A program made the translations under genes and the position numbers. A model generated the notes under the pieces. That model was not told where the DNA came from. It saw only the letters and a list, made by a program, of their open reading frames with translations, and made no database searches. From Minisyncoccus sp023229485 (GTDB taxonomy: Bacteria; Patescibacteriota; Minisyncoccia; Minisyncoccales; Minisyncoccaceae): a stretch of DNA of 64,000 bases. The DNA lies in the NCBI GenBank assembly GCA_041663645.1, contig JBAYMH010000005.1, positions 1 to 64,000 on the forward strand. The letters run 5' to 3'. Positions 6,817 through 12,285 of the stretch are shown here, one piece after another; position 1 is the first letter of the stretch; every line of letters starts with the position of its first letter.

Positions 6817-7263
6817 TTAAGCAGCGGGAGTTTCGGTAGTTTCTGTAGTAGGCTCCTCGGCTGGAGTTTCAGCGGGAGTTTCAATAATAGGTTCTTCTAC
6901 TATTTCAGCAGGAGCTTCCTCTATCTTGACTTCTTCCGCAACAGCGACAGGAGCTTCTTTCTGTATTTCTTTTACTGGCTCTGGTTTTGGTTCTGGTTTT
7001 ACGAAGTATATTTTTCGTTTTGGTTGATCAATTACTTTATCAGAAACGAGCATGTTGTGAACTGTGTCTGAAGGTTGAGCCCCAACAGAAACCCAGTATT
7101 GAGCTCGGTCTTTTTTGATATTTCTTTGTTTTGATTTTGGATCATAGCTTCCAATCTCTTCCACAAATCTTCCCCCTGCAGGAGCTCTTCTTTTGTCTGT
7201 TACGACAATTTTATAAGAAGGTTGATGCTTCTTTCCTATTCTTAATAATCTGATAGTCAACAT
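6817..7263 (-). CDS. rpsP: 30S ribosomal protein S16 with Pro/Glu/Ala-rich tail
   Basis: Residues 1-80 are a standard S16 (MLTIRLLRIGKKHQPSYKIV, RRAPAGGRFVEEIGSYDP, VSVGAQPSDTVHNML), an assembly protein of the small subunit. The remaining 68 residues are a low-complexity extension of Pro, Glu, Ala and Thr (PAETPAEEPTTETTE), giving 148 residues against about 80-90 for most S16. Such acidic tails recur in several bacterial lineages and have no known role. It heads the rpsP-khpA-trmD group and has its own terminator. Confidence 0.95.
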   Translation of the reverse strand: MLTIRLLRIGKKHQPSYKIVVTDKRRAPAGGRFVEEIGSYDPKSKQRNIKKDRAQYWVSVGAQPSDTVHNMLVSDKVIDQPKRKIYFVKPEPKPEPVKEIQKEAPVAVAEEVKIEEAPAEIVEEPIIETPAETPAEEPTTETTETPAA

Positions 7264-7346
7264 AATTTTGATAAGTTTTTATTAATTCCGTATAACGCAG
7301 TTTATAATACAATAAATTTTAGTTAAATGCAAGTACCTTTTGATAA

Positions 7347-7455
7347 TTAGTGTTTTGTTGTTTGCGTAGCAAACATAAAGGCATTATACTATCTATGAGA
7401 TCAAACCTCCTAAGGGAGGTTGCGACCTCCTAGCTAGCAAGGGATAGGTTGCAAT
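7347..7455. repeat. Nested inverted repeat (GAGATCAAACCTCC type)
   Basis: Arms ATGAGATCAAACCT and AGGTTGCAATCTCAT enclose AACCTCC-TAA-GGGAGGTT and a further GAGG/CCTC-type pair. A TTTGCGTAGCAAA hairpin precedes it. It belongs with other 'gaggt...acctc' palindromes in the window (6640-6690, 9845-9895, 10019-10036, 10666-10722). No gene is present. Confidence 0.6.
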
Positions 7456-7466
7456 CTCATAAGTCT

Positions 7467-8165
7467 TTACCAGTTTTTGATTTTTAATGCTTTTTCAGCT
7501 GCGTTTAACTCGGCTTCGTGTTTTGATGTTCCCTCTCCATCGGTTATCATTTCTTCTCCAATAAATACTCCCACTAAGAATTGCTTCATATGGTCTGGTC
7601 CTATTTCTTTTAAGACCTGATAAGTTGGAGTAATCATAACTATCTCTTGAGCTCTTTCCTGGAAAAGTGATTTTGGGTCTTTATAGAGTTTTTTTTCTAG
7701 TATTTCTGGTAACTTTGGTAAGATTAAATATTTTTCAATAAATTGTTTGCAGGCGTCGTATCCTTGGTCCAAGTATAGTGCTCCAATAAGAGCCTCAAAA
7801 GAATCAGCTAAAATGTATTTTTTATTTTTGCCTTTTTCTTTAATTTCGCCTTGAGACAAAAGAAGAATGTCTTCAAACTCTAATTCTTTTGCTAATTCAA
7901 AAAGTATGTTTGAGTTAACAAGTGATGCTCGCCAGCCAGTCATATCTCCTTCTGGTTTTTCTGGATAGTTGATGTATAAATACTCTGTAGTCACTAACTC
8001 TAATACTGCATCTCCTAAAAACTCCAATCTTTCGTTATGTCCTAATCCAAATTTTGGATTTTCGTTTAAGAATGAACGATGACAAAAAGCTTGAGTTAAT
8101 AAGTTTTTATTTTTAAACTTAATACCTAGCCTTTCTTCAAATTTTAAAAAATCTTCTTCTTTCAT
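7467..8165 (-). CDS. rnc: Ribonuclease III
   Basis: RNase III cleaves double-stranded RNA, processing rRNA precursors and structured transcripts. The 232-residue protein has the signature NERLEFLGDAVLEL (44-57) and the second acidic site ADSFEALIGALYLDQG (D121, E124) for two-metal catalysis. A C-terminal double-stranded RNA-binding domain covers about 158-230. It follows nusB by 5 bases in an rpmF-nusB-rnc operon. Many hairpin RNAs in this window would be natural substrates; that is inference. Confidence 0.96.
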   Translation of the reverse strand: MKEEDFLKFEERLGIKFKNKNLLTQAFCHRSFLNENPKFGLGHNERLEFLGDAVLELVTTEYLYINYPEKPEGDMTGWRASLVNSNILFELAKELEFEDILLLSQGEIKEKGKNKKYILADSFEALIGALYLDQGYDACKQFIEKYLILPKLPEILEKKLYKDPKSLFQERAQEIVMITPTYQVLKEIGPDHMKQFLVGVFIGEEMITDGEGTSKHEAELNAAEKALKIKNW

Positions 8166-8170
8166 AATAC

Positions 8171-8632
8171 CTATTCTTCTTTTTCGGTTAAAACCGATTT
8201 GCTATTTTTATTTTGCTCTTCTATTCCTCGATAGACTGTGCCGAGTACTCCATTTACAAATTTACGAGAACTTTCTCCACCAAAGTTTTTGGCTAGTTCT
8301 ATTGCTTCATTGATAGCTACTTTTGGAGGAACATTTTCTTTATTTCCATAAAGAAGCTCAAATATTCCTAATCTAAGAATATTTCTGTCTAAAGGATTAA
8401 TTTGTGGTATGGGCCATTCTGGGGCTGTCTTTTCGATGATTGCATCCATAATATCTAATTTTTCTTTAACTCCAATACTAAGATCCCAAATAAAGGCGGG
8501 TTCTTCCAATCCAGCACCAAATTCAGCAATATTTCTTTCAACAATATCGTTTAATTCTTCTTGTTTGTTGTTAAAATCCCATTCATATAGGCTTTGCATT
8601 GCTATTGAACGAGATAAATGTCTAGAAGCCAT
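8171..8632 (-). CDS. nusB: Transcription antitermination factor NusB
   Basis: NusB with S10 binds boxA in rRNA leaders and prevents premature termination. The 153-residue, mostly helical protein has the family pattern: MASRHLSRSIAMQSLYEWDF at the N-terminus, then LDRNILRLGIFELLY, KVAINEAIELAKNFGGESSRKFVNGVLG. The final segment (KNSKSVLTEKEE) is a charged tail. It lies between rpmF and rnc, all on the minus strand with short gaps. Confidence 0.95.
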   Translation of the reverse strand: MASRHLSRSIAMQSLYEWDFNNKQEELNDIVERNIAEFGAGLEEPAFIWDLSIGVKEKLDIMDAIIEKTAPEWPIPQINPLDRNILRLGIFELLYGNKENVPPKVAINEAIELAKNFGGESSRKFVNGVLGTVYRGIEEQNKNSKSVLTEKEE

Positions 8633-8661
8633 AGAGTATTATTTAAGCTTTTTTAAGGTTC

Positions 8662-8898
8662 TTAGGCGGTTTTTTTCTTTGTCGCCTTTGGAGTTTTTTT
8701 AACTATTGGTTTTTCTACTTTTGAGACTACTGAAAGGTAATCTCTTCCTTTGTAGTTTCCACAGAATTTGCAAATAGTATGTGGTAAGACAGGCTTTCCG
8801 CATTTTTGGCACTTTACTAGCGTAATTGGCTTAATAAAAATATTACCTCTTCTTCTGTCTCTTTTTGATGTACTTAAATGTCTTTTAGGAACTGCCAT
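8662..8898 (-). CDS. rpmF: 50S ribosomal protein L32
   Basis: This 78-residue protein begins MAVPKRHLSTSKRDRRR, the usual L32 start, and has a zinc ribbon with C30, C33, C43 and C46 (VKCQKCGKP, TICKFCGNYKGRDYL). The C-terminal 20 residues are a Lys/Thr-rich extension. All four cysteines are kept, so this is the zinc-binding form. It is the first gene of the rpmF-nusB-rnc operon; the small-RNA array lies directly upstream. Confidence 0.96.
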   Translation of the reverse strand: MAVPKRHLSTSKRDRRRGNIFIKPITLVKCQKCGKPVLPHTICKFCGNYKGRDYLSVVSKVEKPIVKKTPKATKKKTA

Positions 8899-9115
8899 TT
8901 TTTTATATTGGTTATTATTAAAATGAAGATTATATTTTAACTAATTTGAGTATTGAATTAAAATAAAAGCTATAGTTTATTATGCATTTTTTCCTTGATT
9001 TGTAAAGGCGGAATAAGGTTTATGCAAAATTTCTGGACAAATGATTCTTTGATATATTTGCTTCTTCGACATGTTTTAATATGTGGCAGGAGTGGGAGTG
9101 AGGGGGCATCTTATT

Positions 9116-9162
9116 AGATTCTCGATCAGGTCCCTCCAGAGGCGGGCAAGGCGGGAATGACA
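9116..9162. repeat. GATTCCC-type palindromic repeat beside unit D terminator
   Basis: A degenerate copy (AGATTCTCG ... GGCGGGAATGACA) of the interspersed palindrome. It abuts the poly-T tail of small-RNA unit D. Confidence 0.6.
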
Positions 9163-9165
9163 AAT

Positions 9166-9418
9166 AAAAAAAGAAAAGACACCATTTGGTGCTTTTGAGA
9201 TGGGAGGGTAGTCGGACTACCCTCATATGGAAATGTTCAAATTTTTTGAATTTTAGGAACGTGACCACATTCTTGTTTGCATTAGACCGTATATGCGTGG
9301 GTCGTTCCTACTTCTGCCGCGTCAACAACTTGCCCTGTTTCGAAAATTTGCTTCATTTTTTTTCGAACCTCTTTGTCTCAAGGAGCCTTCTGATGCAATG
9401 CACCTACTCCAAGGGACA
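9166..9418 (-). ncRNA. Small transcript unit D (5' hairpin, tiny reading frame, 3' hairpins)
   Basis: The promoter is TTTACA (9447-9452) and TACATA (9424-9429) with a 17-base spacer. The 5' end reads TGTCCCTTGGAG, with TGCATTGCATCAGAAGG in the loop, then CTCCTTGAGACA; GGAG/CTCC and TGTC/GACA pair. AAAGAGG then precedes a 24-codon frame (9282-9356). A perfect GGGTAGT/ACTACCC hairpin follows, and GCACC-AAAT-GGTGTC with TTTTCTTTTTTT terminates. Unit E shares the 5' hairpin and the AAAGAGG motif. Confidence 0.55.
9282..9356 (-). CDS. Putative 24-residue peptide in unit D
   Basis: The frame starts at ATG 9356 (MKQIFETGQVVDAAEV...) and is preceded by GAGG 11 bases upstream, a slightly long spacing. 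It is the only frame in the unit with any ribosome-binding signal. There is no family match I know. The parallel layout in unit E is the main argument that it is translated. Confidence 0.3.
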   Translation of the reverse strand: MKQIFETGQVVDAAEVGTTHAYTV

Positions 9419-9462
9419 TATTTTATGTATCATATTTTTTTTATTTTGTAAAATCGAGCTTT

Positions 9463-9620
9463 TAAAAAAAGAAAACACCGCTTGGTGCTGATAAAAAATA
9501 ATGTGTTAAATTTTAGACATTTGTAGTACTTACTACCGGGCAGGTCAATTTGTCACACATTATCAATTAAGATTGGAAAGAGCCGAGATTCCAACTGAAG
9601 AGTATTATCTTCTTGGAATA
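9463..9620 (-). ncRNA. Small-RNA unit H
   Basis: The promoter is TTGAAA (9649-9654) and TATATA (9626-9631) with 17 bases between. The transcript begins with hairpin AGTATT/AATACT, then TTGGAA/TTCCAA. A long stem ATAATGTGT/ACACATTAT encloses a perfect GTAGTA-AG-TACTAC hairpin. CACC-AAGC-GGTG with TTTTCTTTTTTT terminates. There is no Shine-Dalgarno-associated frame. Its terminator T run lies immediately upstream of the promoter of unit D. Confidence 0.55.
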
Positions 9621-9667
9621 CTTTTTATATAATACATTTCTAAAAATATTTCAAGCTTTTTATCATT

Positions 9668-9795
9668 TTAAAAAGCAAAACGACACTAAATTTTAGTGTC
9701 GATAATAGAATTTGAGGAAAGGACCCTGCAACCTTTCCTCAAATATGTAGCTCTCTTGCCTTTTTTAGTGTCCCCTGATGCATATTGTAGGGACA
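9668..9795 (-). ncRNA. Small-RNA unit B
   Basis: The promoter is TTGCAT (9825-9830) and TATATA (9801-9806), spacer 18. The transcript starts TGTCCC, pairing with GGGACA. Hairpin 2 is TTTGAGGAAAGG/CCTTTCCTCAAA. The terminator stem CGACACTA/TAGTGTCG is followed by TTTTGCTTTTT. Hairpin 1 continues into ACTAAA, so GACACTA could instead pair with the terminator arm TAGTGTC, a possible attenuator switch. Same plan as units A, C and G. Confidence 0.6.
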
Positions 9796-9977
9796 ATTTT
9801 TATATATAATATTTTGAAAAAAAAATGCAAGGCTATTTGTTAAGATTTACGAGATCGGGCCTCCTACGGAGTAACCGACCTCCTAAATCTTAAAAGCAAA
9901 AGATGCTATTGATGGGCTCTTGCTTTTCATATTTGAGAAATAAAAAAAATTCCTGACTACGTTCGCCCATGCGAACA
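9789..9977. repeat. About 190-base direct repeat, copy 2 (promoter block of unit B)
   Basis: Nearly identical to 6572-6759, including the promoter, the imperfect TAAGATTTA/TAAATCTTA inverted repeat and the GTTCGCC...GCGAAC palindrome. The transcript bodies on the far side of the promoters are only similar in plan. Confidence 0.8.
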
Positions 9978-10048
9978 ATCGGGAATGACAAAGGAGTAAT
10001 TGGACGAAAGAGGATGGCTACGAGGTCTGGCCTCGTAAGCTTTCCAAA

Positions 10049-10444
10049 TTAAAAAACACCTTTTGGGGTGTATTGATATGTAAAGCGAGAGAGAGGAAGT
10101 TTTGAACTAGTATCATTGCTTCCTCTCTATAATAGCCTGACTTCTTTAACTTTTTTCGCTCCCTTGGGAGCTGGAAATTCCACTTAAGGAATTACCTGAA
10201 TATCGATTTATTGTCTATAAAAGAACACTTCTCCTGCCCTTTACAAAACAAAGGGACTTTTTCTCAATTGAATTGAGGAATTCTCGTCTATGTTTAAATT
10301 TTTTTCTGGGGGGACGTCGTGATGCAACTGGTTTGACTGTGTGCGTCATCTTGTCCATTGTGTGAAATTACACAACGCTTCTTAGACATTCTGCCTCTTT
10401 ATCCACAAGGAGCCTTCTGATGCAATGCATCCACTCCAAGGGAT
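10049..10444 (-). ncRNA. Structured transcript unit E with small reading frame
   Basis: The promoter is TTTACA (10474-10479) and TATTAA (10451-10456), spacer 17. The 5' hairpin resembles unit D, but the closing pairs changed together: TATCC/GGATA here, TGTC/GACA there. AAAGAGG precedes a 31-codon frame (10294-10389). The roughly 240 bases after it hold CCCTTT/AAAGGG, AATTCC/GGAATT, GCTCCC-AA-GGGAGC and a 10-bp AGAGAGGAAG/CTTCCTCTCT stem. ACACC/GGTGT with TTTTTT terminates. Confidence 0.55.
10294..10389 (-). CDS. Putative 31-residue peptide in unit E
   Basis: The frame starts at ATG 10389 (MSKKRCVISHNGQDD...) with GAGG four bases before the start codon, a good Shine-Dalgarno spacing. The peptide is polar, has two cysteines (C6, C22) and a basic end (QKKI), and no membrane segment. 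I recognise no family. It could be a translated peptide or a leader frame that couples translation to the long structured 3' part. Confidence 0.4.
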   Translation of the reverse strand: MSKKRCVISHNGQDDAHSQTSCITTSPQKKI

Positions 10445-10487
10445 ATTTTTTTAATATCATAATTATTTTATTTTGTAAAACTTTTTT

Positions 10488-10628
10488 GAAAATAAAAACG
10501 ACACTACTATTGTTAGTGTCGATAATAGGATTTGAGGGAAGAGTCTGGCTTCTTCCCTCGGCATGAGATTCCGGAACGAACTATTGTGTCCCCTCTGGGA
10601 AGAAATTTTTGATTCTTCCGAGGGACAT
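10488..10628 (-). ncRNA. Small-RNA unit C
   Basis: The promoter is TTGCAT (10656-10661) and TATATA (10633-10638), spacer 17. Hairpin 1 is TGTCCCTC with GAGGGGACA, inner pair GGAAGA/TCTTCC. Hairpin 2 is GAGGGAAGA/TCTTCCCTC. The terminator stem CGACACTA/TAGTGTCG is followed by TTTTTATTTT. Stems differ from units A and B by paired changes while their order and spacing stay the same, which favours selection on RNA structure. Confidence 0.6.
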
Positions 10629-10665
10629 TTTTTATATATAATATTTTAGAAAAGAATGCAAGGGT

Positions 10666-10722
10666 TTACCAAATACGAGGTCAAACCTCCCGAAGGGAGG
10701 TTTGACCTCGTATTTGGTAAAA
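10666..10722. repeat. 57-base perfect palindrome (27-bp arms)
   Basis: Two perfectly complementary 27-base arms are separated by GAA. The left arm starts TTTACCAAATACGAGG and ends AACCTCCC. It lies directly upstream of the unit C promoter and directly downstream of the unit F terminator. A similar but imperfect inverted repeat occupies the same place beside units A and B. Confidence 0.9.
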
Positions 10723-11180
10723 GAAAAACACCTTTGCGGGGTGCGTTAGTAGTTAAGGGTAAAGAATAGGAAGAATAATTGATTTATCTCTTCCTATTCT
10801 TAATAAATAGGTCTTTTGAATTACCAACTGCGGATGATTCCTCTATGTAGGAAGTCCGAATGTGGCGAAATTCAAATGACCCTTTTGAAGGCTCACGGGA
10901 ACAATACGGCCTGTGATTTTGTGCAATTTAGCACACCTTCATATTTCGAGGATACTGTTATGGAATTAACACATATCCTCGTGCGTACATTTTGTTGCCC
11001 CACTCGGTGGGGACTTAGGCTTGCTAGCTTAGCATGGTCTTGTTTTCCGTGCCTTCTTAAGGGCCCTGATCCCGGCGAGGGTTTTATACGGGGGTGTGAT
11101 ACAGACAAAATCCATCAAGTTGGTTTGTTAATAAAACAACCATTGACATTTTCTTCTTGCTTACCTCCTTTAACTTGAAC
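10722..11180 (-). ncRNA. Long structured transcript unit F (about 459 nt)
   Basis: A near-consensus promoter, TTGACA (11210-11215) and TATCTA (11187-11192) with a 17-base spacer, drives it. The body holds GGTTGTT/AACAAACC, CCCCAC-CGA-GTGGGG, GAGGATA/TATCCTC with an inner GTTA/TAAC, GTGC/GCAC and an 11-bp GAATAGGAAGA/TCTTCCTATTC stem. GCACC/GGTGT with TTTTTCTTTT terminates. AAAGGAGG near the 5' end precedes a 21-codon frame. No known RNA family (tmRNA, RNase P, group II intron, OLE) is recognisable. Confidence 0.55.
11084..11149 (-). CDS. Putative 21-residue peptide in unit F
   Basis: The frame starts at ATG 11149 (MSMVVLLTNQLDGF...) and follows a strong AAAGGAGG with a 14-base spacing, longer than ideal. 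The peptide is mildly hydrophobic. The start region also lies in a GGTTGTT/AACAAACC hairpin, so translation could be structure-controlled. Whether it is a real product is uncertain. Confidence 0.3.
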   Translation of the reverse strand: MSMVVLLTNQLDGFCLYHTPV

Positions 11181-11224
11181 GGTTTTTAGATACCATATTG
11201 TGAAAATGCTGTCAATATTTTGGA

Positions 11225-11368
11225 CAAAAAAAATGAGACTGTAATATTTTAGTCTCGGTATTGAGAGAAAGAAATAAACCTTTCCCAACCTAGCGATTAG
11301 AAAAAACATAATCCCAGGGACGCCAGCTCCGTAAAGGAGCAAAAGAAAGTGTCGCCTATCTGGCTGAC
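11225..11368 (-). ncRNA. Small-RNA unit G
   Basis: The promoter is TTGCCC (11398-11403) and TAATAT (11375-11380), spacer 17. The transcript starts TTTGTCAGCC with TGTC/GACA and GCC/GGC pairs (hairpin 1), then GCTCC-TTTAC-GGAGC, a purine-rich GGGAAAG/CTTTCTC stem, and terminator GAGACT/AGTCTC followed by ATTTTTTTT. It is the first unit of the array and resembles A, B and C in order of parts. Its T run lies about 10 bases before the -35 box of unit F. Confidence 0.55.
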
Positions 11369-11468
11369 AAAGTCATATTATAATAATTTTTGTTTTAGGG
11401 CAAGGGTCAGTTAGTAATTTGTAATTAGTGTTTTATTGTTTGCTACGCAAACATAATGGCAATTTATG

Positions 11469-11513
11469 AGATTCTCGACTATGCCTTCCCGAGGAAGGTA
11501 ATCGGGAATGACA
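11469..11513. repeat. GATTCCC-type palindromic repeat downstream of rnhB
   Basis: The copy reads AGATTCTCG ... CGGGAATGACA and is preceded by the TTTGCTACGCAAA hairpin leader (11440-11455) seen at 6.3 and 7.4 kb. A GAGGTTGCGACCTC palindrome (11519-11532) follows and recurs at 48948. Confidence 0.6.
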
Positions 11514-11545
11514 AAAAGGAGGTTGCGACCTCGCAGGGCTCATTT

Positions 11546-12169
11546 TTATTGATAATAATATGAAATGGGGCTGAAGGTTTTGCGGTGGATTTCGCAAGGG
11601 CCGAATTTTTTGATTGCGTCAATGTGAATTTTTGTGCCATAGCCTTTGTGCTTTTCAAACTGATATTGAGGATATATTTTGGCATATTCGTACATCATCC
11701 TATCTCTTGTTACTTTGGCAATAATGCTAGCCGTGCTGCAGGAGAATACCTTATCGTCAGCTTTTATAATAGCCTTTTGTCTTATATCCAAGTCAATGGT
11801 GGAATTGCCATCAATAATAAGAAAATCGGGGTGTTGCCTTAGTTTCAGGTCGATTACTGCCTTAATCATTGCTTGTTTTGTTGCTTGGAATATATTTATT
11901 TTATCAATCTCCTTTTCGTCCACTATGCCAATCCCCCATTTTATCTGTTTAGTTATTGTAATTATTTCAAAAAGATATTCTCGTTTTTTTTCGGATAGTT
12001 TTTTTGAATCTTTTATTCCTAGAAGTAACTCTTCGGGAAGATTCCAATCCGTAATCAAAACTACTGAGGCGACTACTGGCCCTGCAAGAGGACCTCTACC
12101 TGCCTCATCTATACCAGCTACGAATTTGTATCCTTTTTTATTTAGTTTTTCTTCTTCTCTTTCGGGCAT
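11546..12169 (-). CDS. rnhB: Ribonuclease HII
   Basis: RNase HII cuts RNA in RNA-DNA hybrids and removes misincorporated ribonucleotides. The 207-residue protein has the catalytic block GIDEAGRGPLAGPVVA (D21, E22) and the later acidic positions in LIIDGN. STASIIAKVTRDRMM and HKGYGTKIHIDAI are also typical of the family. It is divergent from dnaE, which starts about 115 bases away. Confidence 0.95.
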   Translation of the reverse strand: MPEREEEKLNKKGYKFVAGIDEAGRGPLAGPVVASVVLITDWNLPEELLLGIKDSKKLSEKKREYLFEIITITKQIKWGIGIVDEKEIDKINIFQATKQAMIKAVIDLKLRQHPDFLIIDGNSTIDLDIRQKAIIKADDKVFSCSTASIIAKVTRDRMMYEYAKIYPQYQFEKHKGYGTKIHIDAIKKFGPCEIHRKTFSPISYYYQ

Positions 12170-12205
12170 ATATAGTAAAATTATTGGTTTGAATAAACGA
12201 GGGTT

Positions 12206-12263
12206 TTGAGCTATTATGTTTGTAGTATTATATTAACAGATTCCCGCTTTCGCGGGAATGACA
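12206..12263 (+). promoter_or_regulatory. dnaE promoter and palindromic leader
   Basis: TTGAGC (12206-12211) and TATATT (12229-12234) with 17 bases between form a sigma70-like promoter. The leader then contains a clean copy of the GATTCCCG...CGGGAATGACA palindrome (12238-12263), which would form a hairpin in the dnaE mRNA before the start at 12286. Confidence 0.55.
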
Positions 12264-12285
12264 GCAATGAATTTAAAAGAAAATT

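Noticed and set aside
9020..9491. Frames of 82 and 101 codons on both strands around unit D
   Set aside because: They cross promoters, terminators and repeats of the small-RNA array and resemble no protein.
10816..11178. 120-codon plus-strand frame opposite unit F
   Set aside because: It lies antisense to a well-signalled minus-strand transcript, has no ribosome-binding site and its composition follows the RNA hairpins.
8899..11545. Retron, group II intron or diversity-generating element
   Set aside because: No reverse transcriptase frame and no domain V or template-repeat pair can be seen.
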